Shown piece after piece: positions 23,477 to 36,247 of a stretch of 64,000 bases of DNA (position 1 is the first letter of the stretch; every line of letters begins with the position of its first letter). The position numbers and the translations under genes are program-made. The DNA comes from Cephalotrichum gorgonifer. Its lineage: Eukaryota; Ascomycota; Sordariomycetes; Microascales; Microascaceae. The stretch is taken from NCBI GenBank assembly GCA_900312665.1, contig ONZQ02000001.1, positions 2,999,170 through 3,063,169 on the forward strand. The letters run 5' to 3'. Under the pieces are notes generated by a model, which was not told the DNA's origin, did not search any database, and saw only the letters and a list, made by a program, of their open reading frames with translations.

Positions 23477-25887
23477 TCTATTCAACCTACCCATTTTTTA
23501 TTTCTCCTTCACCTTCTTATTTATTCTTAATTTTTTTTTCTCGTACATATTATTCGAATAATCCGACCATCGTCAATCTCACGAAAAGATGCCCACGCTC
23601 ATTTCACGCTTTTAACGGCCGAACTGCGAAAACAAGTCTTCAAGTTACTTCATACTCGATACCCATGTAACGCCGTTCCTTCAGGTTTCATTCCGCCTTG
23701 CCGCTTTCATCATGACTTTTCCTCTGTAAAAACAATCCCCCCGGAGGCCCTTCTTCTCTTTTTCGTCCTTTGATTTTCCTTTTACAAAAGCATTATCATC
23801 ACGGCCACTTCCAAACGGGGGCGCCTGATGGTTTCATAGTTTCACGTATGCTTCCCACGAAGGATGTCTTTTCTTCTTTTTTTATTTTTTTTATTTTTTT
23901 ATTTTTTTTTTATTTTCTTTACCGTTCTCTTGTCTTTGAATGGTTTTATCAAATCTGCCTTGTATCCTTACTGTTTTGAATGTTTCCAGGGGTTGTTTCT
24001 ACTGGGGGGTTAACGGGGAGGATTGGGCTGTGTATATTGAATGAGTTACCACAGATTGGTAAGGGTGCCAGGGGCGGTGGGGAGAAGCCATCCTGTGAAA
24101 GTAGTTTATACTTAGATGCTGGATAAAAAAAAAGAAAATAACCCAAACACTTCTCCCAACATGCTACTTGAGTGAAAGGATGTATACAAGTATGCTGTGA
24201 GGCCTGCGAACGACTTGTGACCCGGTGTAAGTGCCCGTGGGCCCCAGTCCACTCCACTCCTGTATGTGATGGTTTGGTTATACCGTCTTGTCCTCTCACA
24301 ATGAACCACCCCAGTGGCATGGGGCCGTTACATAATCAGGACACCGAGGCAAGGCAAGGTGGCAGAGTGGCTAAGTCAACAGCCTGCCAAGCTGTTTCTC
24401 AAGTGCGTACATGAGGTTAACTAAATGTTACTCTTGTCGATTCTTTTCTCCTTCTACCCTTGCCACGATAACGGGATCTACGAGGTTTGGGTGCATATCG
24501 TCGCCGGGCGCACACCCGGATCGCCCACGGAGCGGATGGCTCGGTGTGTTTCTGAAACATACTCCGTGAGGCGTGCGGATGGACCATGTGTGTCTTGTTT
24601 CGAAGCTATTTTGTGGCATCTCGGCATGCCGGCACGTGCGTCAGTCGGGGCGTGCTGTTAACTGCCCCTAAATATCACGGGATCTACAGATGTGCGAGCG
24701 ATCTGGATCACGCTGGTGGCTGCTTTCTCCGGGAGGTTTAAACTCGTGGGGGGGATATCTGCCCTACTCCGTGAGGCCCAGGGGCTCTCCGGTCTTGTCT
24801 CTGGTTAGACGTAAGATCATAACTAGAAAATGCCAGTCCATCATTCGGTGAACAGCTGTAAGGTGCAAAGCCTAGCTAACACTCCTGCAAGAAGTGAAGG
24901 ACTAGCAGGGTGGGTCGTCGTATGGTGCATGAACCGTGGAGATGGAGGCAATTAAACGAACTCATTGTGGCGAAAGGTATCTTGTACCTTGGATAGTTTA
25001 TATAATACTTCTTCGACTTTAACAGTTACCATCATGATTGGCCGGAACGGGAGAAGCACCGAAGCACAGAGGTTGAATTGCAGGCTTCCTTACCCATGTG
25101 ATCGCTCACGTGCAGGTACTTGTACTGACGTCTTCCAGAAACTCTGTGCAATCTCCGACCCAATCAAACCTAATGCGGGCAGCGTGGATGGGCGACGGCG
25201 CAAGACCGCGACCGCGTTTCCTCGTCCCTGTCCTCGTCAGTCCCACTTTGACCAGAACGGCGAAAAGGAAATTTGTTGACTGGAGATTTGACAGCGACAC
25301 TGTTTCAATATCACTCACTCACCTTCATTTTTTTCTTTTATATCTTCACAGATTGATCTTATCTTCCACGCTAACGATCTCCACCTTCCCTTGTAAGCGC
25401 CACTTACCCGTGTTCCACGAATCGAGTCATTCCATCGTGTCCTGACGTTGCCTTCCCCCCCTGTCCGACAGCCATCGTCGCCCACTTTCGGCCCCTCAAC
25501 GCTTCACCACTCTTCCACTGTCGTCGCCCTGAGCCCCTCGAACGCGCGCCGCGAACCATTCTCGACCCCACCTGCGAACCATCCCATCCCGCCCGGACTT
25601 TCCGTGTATATCCAGGGGCGCATCGGTCGCTTTGGGTGTAGGATGCTTTTAGAGAGTCGGAAATAGATGTCGTGTCATGAACAAATAGGGGACGCAAGGC
25701 ACCACCTTGCGGAACTAGACGTGTGTTCGCTGGATAAATAGGGGTCTAGAATCGACGACAACGCCGACTGCGACGACCGAGCCGAACCCCGACGATATAC
25801 TCTCCCCCCCTTTCCCGGCGAACTTTCGCCCGATTGCAACATTTTAGTTCGCCGTGGGACCGCGCTGGTCCTGGATTCCACGTCACG
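23477..25887. other. Intergenic region between the Uds1-like gene and kinesin
   Basis: About 2.4 kb. The first 500 bp are T-rich (23870-23925) and presumably 3' UTR. A tRNA-like relic lies at 24353-24465. The last 400-500 bp are the kinesin promoter/5' UTR. No protein-coding signal seen between. Confidence 0.5.
24353..24465 (+). pseudogene. Degenerate class-II (Ser-like) tRNA relic
   Basis: A perfect 7-bp acceptor stem can form between GGCAAGG (24353-24359) and CCTTGCC (24458-24464). The sequence TGGCAGAGTGG matches an internal A box. A 5-bp anticodon stem ACAGC/GCTGT encloses a 7-base loop CTGCCAA (anticodon GCC as it stands). CTCA...TGAG could be the long variable arm of a Ser tRNA. The D stem does not pair, the B box is diverged (TTGTCGATTC) and the T arm is displaced by extra bases, so I read it as a non-functional relic. 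It may also be a chance structure. Confidence 0.3.
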
Positions 25888-28800
25888 ATGGCAGGAGGCA
25901 ACATCAAGGTCGTCGTCCGTGTTCGGCCTTTCAATGGACGAGGTGCGTTCGCCACACATACGACCCCGCGAGGCTGCCGCTATCACGACCGAATCGTGGT
26001 CCTTTCCCGTCGGAAGGCGCGTCTCTTCTAGTGTGCGGCTCTGCTAACGTCTCCGCAGAACTGGACCGCAAGGCAAAATGTATCATCGAGATGAAGGGAA
26101 ACCAGACCATCCTGACTCCGCCCCCCGACTATGAAAAGACAGTGAAGGGCGCCAAGGATTCCGGCCAGAAAGTGTTCGCATTCGACAAGTCATACTGGTC
26201 CTTCAGCCGCGACGATGGTAACTACGCCGGCCAGTCGAATCTCTTCGATGACCTCGGCCAACCGCTCCTTGAGAATGCCTTCCAAGGCTACAACAACTGT
26301 ATCTTCGCCTACGGCCAGACGGGGTCCGGAAAGTCCTACTCTATGATGGGTTATGGAAAGGAAGTTGGCATCATCCCCATGATCTGCCAGGACATGTTTC
26401 GAAGGATAGAGAAGTTACAAGAGGACAAGTCCTTGGGATTTACCGTCGAAGTGTCGTATCTGGAAATTTACAACGAGAGAGTCCGCGACCTGCTTAACCC
26501 GACAACGAAAGGCAACCTGAAGGTTCGAGAGCATCCCTCCACTGGTCCGTATGTCGAGGACCTAGCGAAGCTCGCCGTCAGTAGCTTCGCCGAGATTGAG
26601 CACCTGATGGATGAAGGAAACAAGGCCAGGACGGTCGCCGCCACGAACATGAACGAAACATCGAGTCGGAGTCACGCCGTTTTCACCCTGATGCTTACCC
26701 AGAAGAAGTACGATGCCGAGACTAAAATGATGATGGAGAAAGTGGCCAAGATCAGCCTAGTCGATCTGGCGGGTTCCGAGAGAGCGACATCGACAGGCGC
26801 GACCGGAGCGCGTCTAAAAGAGGGAGCCGAGATCAACAGGTCTCTGTCGACCCTGGGACGTGTCATCGCAGCTCTTGCCGACCTATCCACTGGCAAGAAG
26901 AAGAAGACTGGGGCCTCCCAGGTGCCGTACCGTGACAGTGTGTTAACATGGCTGCTGAAGGACTCGCTGGGAGGGAACAGTATGACTGCCATGATTGCCG
27001 CCATCAGTCCTGCCGATATCAACTATGACGAAACGTTGAGTACCCTGCGATACGCTGACTCCGCCAAGCGAATCAAGAACCACGCCGTTGTCAACGAGGA
27101 TGCGAACGCTCGCATGATCCGAGAGTTGAAGGAGGAGCTGGCGCTCCTACGCGGTAAACTGGGTGGGGGTACCGGTGCGGCAGGTGGTGCCGTCGCTGGT
27201 GCCCCCCCGGAGGAGGTCTATGCGGAAGGGACGCCCCTCGAAAAGCAATTCGTCACCATCACCGCCGCCGATGGGACGTCAAAGAAGGTCTCGAAGGCTG
27301 AGATTGCCGAGCAGCTCAACCAAAGCGAAAAGCTGCTCACCGACCTCAACCAGACCTGGGAGGAAAAGTTGGCCAAGACAGAATCGATCCACAAGGAACG
27401 AGAGGCCGCACTCGAGGAGCTTGGGATCAGTATCGAGAAGGGCTTTATCGGACTCAGCACCCCCAAAAAGATGCCTCATCTCGTCAACTTATCCGACGAC
27501 CCTTTGCTTGCCGAGTGTCTGGTTTATAACCTCAAGCCTGGACTCACCACGGTTGGAAACGTCGAGTCGAATTCTGAGCAGCAAGTCAATATCCGTCTGA
27601 ACGGTACTAGGATATTACAAGACCACTGTACCTTCGAGAATGCCGACGGAACAGTAACTGTGATACCAAAGGAGGAGGCGTCGGTCATGGTCAACGGCAG
27701 GAGGATTACTGAGCCGACCCAACTCCATTCGGGTTATAGGGTCATTCTTGGCGATTTCCACATCTTCAGATTCAATCACCCAATGGAGGCCAAGGCCGAG
27801 CGGGCAGAAAGAGCAGAGCAGGGTCACAACCTGCTCCGGCAATCCTTGACAGCCAACCAACTACAGAACCTACAGAACCACGACTTTGGCTCGCCAGTGC
27901 CTAGCCCGCGAGGGCACGAGAGGAGCTATAGTAAGGCTATATCTGAAATCGGCGACAGCCGGCCCTCGTCACCGGCGCCCTTTTCTCGGCAGGGTAGGGA
28001 CTCCGACTGGTCGTTTGCGAGACGCGAGGCCGCGCCTGCGATTCTCGGCACGGATCAGAAGATTGCCAGTCTGACGGATGAAGAGCTCAATGCACTCTTC
28101 GAGGATGTACAGCGAGCGAGGGCCGAACGTGTGAACGGAAGGGATGGAGACGAAGACTCGGAGTCGTGCACGTCATATCCCATCCGTGAAAAGTATCTGT
28201 CTACTGGCACCCTCGACAACTTTTCTCTCGATACCGCGTTAACCATACCGTCCACCCCTAAGCTAGGAGAGGTCGAAGACAGGATGAGGGAAGTCCGCGA
28301 GGAGATGCAGGTGAAGCTCGACAAGCAAAAGGAGGAGTTCCAATCTCAACTCGAATCAGCAGAGGCAGCGAACGTGGAGGTCGACGAGATCAAGAAGGAG
28401 AAGGCGCGGATGGAGGAGGCCCTCGCGACGATCAAGCAGGACATGCAACAACAACTCGAGGTTCAGCGAAAGCAATTTGAGGAGAAGCTCGAGAAGATGG
28501 ATCCCCTGAAGCGGCCGCGCGCCAACCCGAAGCTCTCTGACGAAGAGATTGAGCAGGCGAAGAAGGTCGTATCGCAATGGAGGAGTAGGCGGTACGTCCA
28601 CTTGGCGGAGGCGGTCCTTCAGCATGCGGCTGTCCTCAAAGAGGCTCAGATCATGAGCAACGAGCTGGGGGAGAGCGTCGTGTTTCAGTTCACGGTTGTC
28701 GACGTGGGCCACTCTGTTTGTTCGTCTTATGATATGGTCCTCAATGGGCTGACGTTCGAGGGAGACGACCCCGCCCTCCACGAGGCGCGCAAGCCGTGCA

Positions 28801-31262
28801 TCGGGGTGCGAGTTGCCGATTACAAACACGATGTTGCCTATCTCTGGAGTCTGGAGAAGCTACAAGAGCGAGTGAGGCAGATGAGGCAGCTACACCAATA
28901 TCTGGACCAGCCAGAGCCCGCGAAGGATCTCACGCTCGAAAATCCATTCGTCGAGTCCTGTATGCCCCAGTTTACTCTTGTCGGCGAGGTCGATGTGCCA
29001 CTCAAGGCGGTTTTCGAGAGCCGGGTGCAGGACTTTACCCTTGACGTGCTATCGCCACACACGTCGCACGTTATCGGCATCATCAGGCTCTCTCTAGAAC
29101 CGTCGCATGCTCGGGCCCCAACCAACACAATCAAGTTCAATGTTGTAATGCGCGAGATGATTGGATTCGCGGAGAGGGAGGGAACTGATGTCCATGCGCA
29201 GCTCTTCATCCCCGGCCTATCCGAGGAGGATGGCATCACGACAACACAAATGATCAAAGACTTCGACGAAGGGCCTATTCGCTTCGAGAGTGTCCATAGC
29301 ATGAGCATGTCGTTATTCGGCCCGGATGATGCCACGCTAAGGGTGGCCATCTTCGCAAAGGTGTCCGCCATGCACCTGGACAAACTTTCTAGCTGGGACG
29401 ACATGAGAGATGGTGTTCAAGGACAGTCCAAGGCCGCCAGGATTGCAGAGTCCGAGTTCTATACGCAGGAAAAGCACGATCTCCTCGCGCGGATCCAGAT
29501 CCTGGAAATGAATGAGAATGGCGACTACGTTCCCGTGGATGTTACTCAGGTGGGCGAGATGGATTCCGGCACCTTCCAGCTGCATCAGGGTATACAGCGA
29601 CGGGTTGCAATCAACGTCACCCATAGCTCTGGGGATACGCTTTCCTGGGATGACGTGGCATCGCTCCAGGTCGGCAAAGTGCAGCTAGTGGACCAGACCA
29701 GCAAGGTGTCGAATATAGATCACGGCACGCCTCCCTTGGACATTACCCTCAGGCTACCGACGAAGCCGATCTTCCGGAATAATGCCAACGGCACGCGGAG
29801 CATGACGATTTTCGGGCAGTGGGACTCAAGCTTACATGACACGGTACTCCTCGACCGAACCACGGCGGAGAAGCACCGCGTCCAGATGACCATCACATGG
29901 GAGATTACCTCGAGCAAGCTGGCGGAGCCGATGAAGTTCTCTACGAACGTGTTCTGCAAGATACTATCGAGGTCGCACGTCAGGCAGACGTCGATGCTGT
30001 CGGCATTCTGGCAGGCGACGAAGATTGTGCAGTCGGTGCCGAGCATCTTCACCCTTACGATGAGGCCGGCGCCTATCAAGAGGGTGGGAGACCTGTGGAG
30101 GATGGACAGCCAGCACGACTACATCAAGGGCGAGGAGCACCTGACGTCATGGACCCCGAGGGGGGTCTCTCTCGTACTAGACCACGTCTCAGCACGGAAG
30201 AAGAAGAAGAGGGCGGGCGAGATGACATCGACGATTGCCTTGTTGAGGAAGTTCAAGCTACCGGAGCCAGAGGAAAAGGGAGAGGACGACGACCTAGACG
30301 ACCTGCCGTCAGAGCCGCCGATGACGAAGTTCAATGATGACGACCTGCTTCACGATACCCCCGAGTCGTCACAAACATTGGGCGAGCTTGATGAGCAGGC
30401 GTCTAGCGAGGAGATTCCCGAGACGAACGGGGTCAACGGGACGTCCCCCAACCAAGAAGAGGCGGAGGCAGCGCCGGAAGAGGACAAGGATGAGGAGGCA
30501 CCTAACCCCGAGGAATCGCTCTACACAGATTCTGAAAAGGTCCTCCTCAGAAAGTGCGTCACACTATGGCAAAAGTACCCTGACCCCCTCCTCCACATTC
30601 TCAGCCCAGCGAACACCGCGCCACCCGCCGACGGCCTCGCCCCCACCTCGGCGCCACCCAGCCTCATCACGACGGTCGTTGGCGTGGCGCCTAACCCGAA
30701 GATGCTCAAGAGCGGCTACCTCCTCGTGCCCAACAGCGACTCGACGCGATGGGTCAAGCGCTTCGTCGAGCTCCGGAAGCCCTACCTACACATTTACTCG
30801 GCGACGGTGGACGGCGAGGAGGTGGCGATCGTCAGCCTGAGGAACTCGCGCGTCGACAGCCAGCCCGGTATCCTGGCGCTGCTGCAGGGCGGGACGGTGC
30901 ACGACGGGGAGATGGATCGCGGGGGCAGCGGCACGACGGACTTCGTGCCGGGCCACCGGCGGACGTCGTCGGGGCGGGTCATATCGACGATATGGACGGG
31001 GACCGGGGGCGGAGCGCCGGGCGGGCAGGGCCTACACCGGCTGAGCGAGAGGCTGCAGTCGGCGGTGTTCGCCGTCTACGGGACGGATAACACGTGGCTG
31101 TTCGCGGCAAGGAGCGAGAGGGATAAGATGGACTGGATATTCAGGATCGACCAGAGCTTCGTGTCGAACGGGGAGAGCAGCGGGAGCGGGAGTAGGAGCG
31201 TCAGTCCGGCGCCGGCGTTTAGTAGCGGGTATCCCGGGAGCGACACGGGTAGTGGGATGTGA
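25888..31262 (+). CDS. uncA: Kinesin-3 motor, Unc104/KIF1A type (UncA-like)
   Basis: Plus-end microtubule motor; fungal orthologues carry early endosomes along hyphal microtubules. Exon 1 is 25888-25942, the intron 25943-26058 (GTGCGT...CTAAC...CAG) and exon 2 26059-31262, giving 1752 aa. The motor domain (about 1-375) has P-loop GQTGSGKS 104-111, switch I NETSSRSH 217-224 and switch II DLAGSE 254-259. A lysine-rich K-loop (GKKKKTG, about 298) is the kinesin-3 hallmark. An FHA domain follows (about 500-600), with neck and stalk coiled coils (about 790-860), a long KIF1-type middle region, and a C-terminal PH domain (about 1569-1725) containing SGYLLVP and TRWVKRFVELR, which should bind phosphoinositides on vesicles. 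Start choice is supported by MAGGNIKVVVRVRPF. Order and size match the family. Confidence 0.96.
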
Positions 31263-31921
31263 TGAAAAGAGGAGAAGGAACTAGGAGGGAGGAAGAGAAA
31301 TTTTAGACATTTATACAGGTACGGGATGCGGTAATCTGTGTTTTCCTTTTCAGTTTTTCCCCCTTTCTTCTGCTTTGGGAGAGGAGTCATGGTGATGAAG
31401 ACGGATGAGACCAGAATGTCACACATAAACACACTCTTTTTTTTCCATCTCTTTTTCTTTTCCTTTGTTACCAGGCATGGGAATGGCAGTTTGCCGGGGA
31501 AATTATGTATATACACATACACCACCGAGTAGTGGCGAAAGGTCGTCTACCCTCTCCCCCTTCCCCCCCCCCCCTTTTTTTTTTCCTTTGCCATTTCACT
31601 GTTTTTTTTTCGCCTTTTTTTCTTCTGTTTGGGGTTGATGATACCTTGGTTAGGCCGTGGAGGATACAGGTTCAGTTTAGCTGAGATGAGTATATTTTCT
31701 ATTTCCCATGATTCATGATGCTTAAAACCGCTTAAGAAGTGCTCAAATTATGGAAAACCTGAAGAATGGTCCTCCTACCTCCCCTGCAACCCGCCTATAA
31801 CGAGGCTCACCGGTATGCTTTCATGATAAACTCTAGATGCGCCGCCCCTTGAACCTCTTCCTCCCCCCCCCCCTTTTCCCGGCCCAAGCTTTTTGGGTCT
31901 CCCCCCATCTGCCCTCATGAC
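31263..31921. other. Convergent spacer between kinesin and GH93-like gene
   Basis: About 660 bp of T-rich and C-rich low-complexity sequence (C/T runs at 31565-31590 and 31866-31876) with the two 3' UTRs. No additional gene seen. Confidence 0.55.
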
Positions 31922-33216
31922 TTAATTGGACCCGATAATCTTCTCCAGGTCGACGACACTCAAGCTCACCTTGTTCGTCTTGCTAGGCGGCAGGACGCCC
32001 GCGCCGGCGATGATCATGAGGTCGGGCCTGTCCTTGAAGATGCGCAGGTTCCTCGTGTACGCGCCGGGCTGGGGCGTGGCGTGGACGGTCCAGGCGGACG
32101 GGTCGCCGAGGGCCTTGTTGGCGTAGACCTCGCCCTGGTACGCGGAGACGACGATGGTGCCGTTGGGGCCGCCCCAGGGGGTCCAGACGACGAAGGGCCC
32201 CGTGGTGGGGACGCTGTCGCCGACCTTGATGGGGAAGTCCCGGGCGGAGCCGAAGGCGGTCGGGTCGGAGGAGATGCGGTAGTGGATGGGGAACCTGTAG
32301 GTGCTGTAGGCGGGGTCGCCGCCGTACTCGTAGGTGTAGATGTAGGTGTCGTCCGGGAGGCGGGCGACGGCGGGCATGCCCGGGCGGGCATCCGGGTCGT
32401 CGTAGATGACGTCGTAGACGACGTCGGACCAGTTGCGGAGGTCGGTGGAGGTCTGGTGGCTCTGGACCTGGCCGTGGCCCTCGGGGCGCTGGTCGGCGTA
32501 GTAGAGGATGATCTTGCCTTTATGGTACCTGGACGCAGCGTGGCGTTAGCTCCCACTTCTCTTCCTTTACTCCGAGTTCGCGAAAGGGGGGTTGGATGGG
32601 AGCGGAGGAGCAAGAATAGAGCGGAAGGTAAATGTGTTGGAACTTACACCATGTGGGGCTCCCACACCGGGTCCTCCCAGTTCACGGGGTTCGCAACACC
32701 GCCGGCGGCAACGTGGCTCACGAACTCCCAGGTGAGGCCCTTGTCCCGGCTCGCGTACACGTCGATCTGGGTCTTGCTCAGGTCGGTGGGGATGCTGTTC
32801 CCGGCGACGATGATGGTCCCCTTCTTGAAGTCGCCGACGTCCTTGGGCAGCTCGAACAGATTGGGCTGGTAGCGCAGGCCCCAGCCGTTGACCTCGTCGT
32901 GGACCTGGGAGATCTCGGTCCAGCTGGCGCCGCGGTCGAGGGACCGGTAGATGGGGAAGTGGACGAGCGGGGGCTCGGGGGAGTAGTTCTCCCAGGTGGC
33001 GAGGAGGGTGCCGTCCGAGAGCTCGAGGGTGCGGGCGTAGAGGACGCCCGGGTCGGTGAAGTTGGCGTCGGGCGTGTAGATGACCCTGTTATCGAAGGTG
33101 GTGTAAGTGTCAGACACCTCATTGTCGGGCTTGCAGCGGCGATCGCGGGGATTGCAGCGGCGGGCCGAGGCGAGGGTGACGAGGGCGAGGCCCTGGAGGA
33201 GGGTCTGGACGCGCAT
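31922..33216 (-). CDS. Secreted BNR/sialidase-fold hydrolase, GH93 (exo-arabinanase)-like
   Basis: Predicted extracellular glycoside hydrolase; GH93 enzymes release arabinobiose from arabinan. Exon 1 is 33216-32648, intron 32647-32529 (GTAAGT...CAG) and exon 2 32528-31922; total 391 aa, near the usual GH93 length. MRVQTLLQGLALVTLASA is a clean signal peptide, and a short basic Cys-containing segment follows. Hallmark stretches include VLYARTLELSDGTLLATWEN, SPEPPLVHFPIYRS, NGWGLRYQPNLFELP and AGNSIPTDLS, plus Asp-box-like turns (S-x-D-x-G-x-x-W). The junction restores EPHMVYHKGKIILYY. An upstream in-frame TTG is not a credible start. Substrate is inferred from family resemblance; another six-bladed-propeller family is possible. 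Confidence 0.8.
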
Positions 33217-34549
33217 GTTTGTCCGAGGGGGAGGAGAGAGAAGATGGTTATTAGACAAAACTATTACTGGGTGTGGGTAGAGTGAAGGGGCGGTGGGAGA
33301 GGAGAGAGATCAAGGACCCTTGCGATTATCCACTTCCCAATTTTCCCGGCTGGAGTCCAACCTTTATATACTTGCCCGCATGCCGTGTTCGCGTGGTTTC
33401 CCGGTAATATACGTTACAATATACCCATATACGAATAAGCCAAGTACTACTCTACTCCTCCAGCTGTCGCCATCGTCACTTACACGTGCTCTTCCCCGAG
33501 CCAGTTCACCCCCCGGTCAGGCGGGCGCGTCCTGATTGGCGCGCACCCCACAACGCGGGGGGCTCGGAGCCGTGCGCGGCGAGAGTGGAGAGGCATGAGG
33601 AATGCCGACATGGCAATTTCCCACGAGTGCCGCTGCCATTGAAGCGGATAGATATTTCGACTAAACTAGACCCACGGGGTTGGGGGCGGGGGTCCGGGGG
33701 AGGCTGAGCACTTGCACAGGCAAGAGTAACGCTGTTCGGTCCGAGGTACGCCGTGTGCTCGTATTATAGTTTGGATTTCCACGAGTGAGCGATCATCGTC
33801 GAGGGTCGGAGGGACTCTGATTCGACCGCGACTCGATAACCACGCTCGTACGCTAGCTAGACGGGGTGGGGGACCCTCGCTCTGCCGGTGAAGCCTTTGC
33901 CGAACCACCTAAAGGAACCCATCTCACCAGTGGGTCGTGGGTTCGTGGCGTCGTGGGTTGATCCTGGGTTCTGGGCCGTGGTGCGGAGATCATGGTGTGT
34001 GCGGTGCGGAGAACAGATACAACGAATAGGCATCGCACCTTGTCTTCTCCAGATCACACCGTGCCATCCATGATGGGTCCTCGGTCTTCAATTCCAAATC
34101 CAGGAATCAATTGATCATCGGGAGCATCATCCGGCAATTAATAGGACTTCAGCTGTAAAAGGAGAGGAGAGAAAATGGTGCGGGTGCGCATACCAGAAAG
34201 TAGTCAATGTCGCATTACTCGGTAGAGCCGGAGGGCAGGTGCAACTCAAGACGGCAGGTGCCTGCATGTCTCTCAGATGTACGATGTCTCTCTCTCTGGG
34301 TGGGGAGCGTGATGTGGTTCGGCCACCGGATGTGGTAACAAGTACCATACAGTGTACCTTGACAGCTGGACCCACCCTGTTTTTGTCGCGCTCCAGTCGG
34401 GAAATCTCCGGGTGCGCGCTGGGGAATCTTGCATCTCGAAAATCCAAGGGACCAGAGTATGGACTAACATTGAGGGACCCTGTCCACACCCACCTCCAAG
34501 CTTTACCAATCCCGAGCCACTCCCTCAGTCGCGAACACATGCGAACGGG
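33217..34549. other. Divergent intergenic region between the GH93-like gene and mitochondrial release factor
   Basis: About 1.3 kb bidirectional promoter region. A TATA box serves the minus-strand gene. No supportable ORF or RNA gene. Confidence 0.5.
33362..33370 (-). promoter_or_regulatory. TATA box of the GH93-like gene
   Basis: TATATAAAG on the minus strand, about 146 bp upstream of the ATG at 33216. Strong match and typical spacing for a regulated, secreted-enzyme gene. Confidence 0.5.
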
Positions 34550-36015
34550 ATGAGGAGACTGCCAGTGCCACGCCGGCCATGGCCCACCCTCCTTCTCGCG
34601 CCCACGCGCATCCCCGCGACCCGCTTCGCCTGCTTCGCTCGGCATAACAGCACAGGTAAGCTGCCATCCTCCCCTGTCGTCCCTTCCCTCCTCTCTCCTC
34701 CCTGGTACCACATACCACTACCCCGGAACCCCGAGAGTAGAAGCGGAAATAGAAGCGAAAAAATGACTCACATGACCCAGAGACGAAAGCCAACCTCCCC
34801 CCCGCCCTCCTCCAACGCGCCCGCACCTTCGCGGCCGAGCACGCCCGCCTGGCCGCCTCCCTCGCCACCACCTTCGACCCGCAGACCGCCAAGCGCATCG
34901 GCGAGCTCTCCGCCGTCGCCTCCGCCCTCCGCGAGTGGGACGCCGCCCAGGATTCCCTCACGGAACTCCACGGCCTCATGTCCTCCAAGGACCTCGAGCT
35001 CCGCCAGCTCGCCGCCGACGAGCTCCAGTCCACCGAGGAGCGCGTCGCCGCCCTCGTCGGCACCCTCACCGCCGCCCTGGCCCCCAAGCACGAGTTCGCA
35101 GACCTGCCCTGCCTCATGGAGTTCCGCCCGGGGCCGGGAGGCCTCGAGGGCCGGTTCTTCACGGACTCCATGTTCCGCATGTACAGGGACTACCTCACGC
35201 GCATCGGCCATCGCGTCCGCGTCGTGAAGTACGAGCTGGCCGACAGCGCCGGCGACTCCGTGGGCGCCGCGAAGGAGAACCCCGTCCAGGAGGCCGTCCT
35301 CGAGGTCGAGGACCCCGGGAGCTACGGCCTGCTGAGGGGCGAGGCCGGCATACACCGCGTGCAGAGGATACCCGCCACCGAGAACAAGGGCCGCACCCAC
35401 ACCTCCGCCGTCGCCATCTGGGTCCTGCCGTCCTTCCCAAAGAGCAACGCCGACGAGGCCGACTTCGAGGACCCCGAGAGCATTTTCTACATCGACCCCG
35501 CCGAGGTCAAGCAGGAGGTCATGAGGGCCCGCGGCGCCGGCGGCCAGCACGTCAACAAGACCGAGTCGGCCGTGCGCCTGACCCACGTGCCGACCGGCAT
35601 CTCGGTGAGCATGCAGGACTCGCGGTCCCAGGTCAGGAACCGCGCCTCGGCCTGGTCCCTGCTCCGCTCCAGGATCGCCGCCCTGAGGAGGGAGGAGAGG
35701 GAGGAGAAGGCCATGAGCCTGCGGAACAGCGTGCTGTCCAAGGACAAGATCACCAGGGCCGACAAGATACGCACCTACAACTACTCCCAGGACCGCTGCA
35801 CAGACCACCGGAGCGGCCTGGACGTCCATAACCTGCCCGACGTCCTCGAGGGCGGCGAGACCCTGGGGAGGATAGTAGAGAGCGTTAGGGAGTGGATGAT
35901 GGCGAGAGACGTCAGGGCCATGATTGCCGAGGAAGAGGCCAAGGCCGAGGAGGATGCGAAGGCAGAGAAGAAACGCAAGGGGGCGGAAAAGAAGGAGGCC
36001 CCAGTGAATGTATAA
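34550..36015 (+). CDS. mrf1: Mitochondrial class I peptide chain release factor (mtRF1/Mrf1)
   Basis: Releases completed polypeptides from mitochondrial ribosomes at stop codons. Exon 1 is 34550-34655, intron 34656-34780 (GTAAGC...CCCAG) and exon 2 34781-36015; total 446 aa. The first 35 residues are basic and Arg-rich with no acids (MRRLPVPRRPWP...), a mitochondrial presequence. The PCRF domain covers about residues 60-240. Conserved motifs are EFRPGPGG, GIHRVQR (225-231) and the catalytic GGQ at 289-291 (RGAGGQHVNKTESAVRLTH). A Lys/Glu-rich tail ends the protein. A 416-codon open frame on the opposite strand is only a shadow of its GC-rich codons. It faces the multicopper oxidase with 232 bp between stops. 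Confidence 0.95.
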
Positions 36016-36247
36016 CAAGTGTGTTTGTAACGATATATTCCCCTTAGATGTAAGATACCACTGATAGAACAGGTCCCGGACGGACTCTATCCTGAGCTTC
36101 TAGCTCATGCCGGAACGATAGATTTTAAAAATTACGCAAAATTAAACTAAATCAAAAACGAAAGTAAAGCGATGTAGTAAATTCCTTCGCCTCTACGATA
36201 CCCAACCGCAACAACCAAAGGCCGCAACAACGACACCAAATATTAGA

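Noticed and set aside
22665..23561. 298-codon plus-strand frame overlapping the Uds1-like gene
   Set aside because: Shifted-frame shadow rich in Ser, Pro and Arg; the spliced in-frame product carries the repeats and coiled coil.
33217..33258. Start of the GH93-like protein at 33258
   Set aside because: The codon is TTG; starting at ATG 33216 yields an exact signal peptide.
34768..36018. 416-codon open frame on the minus strand
   Set aside because: Antisense shadow of the release factor, whose GGQ and other motifs are on the plus strand; GC-rich codons suppress stops in the complement.
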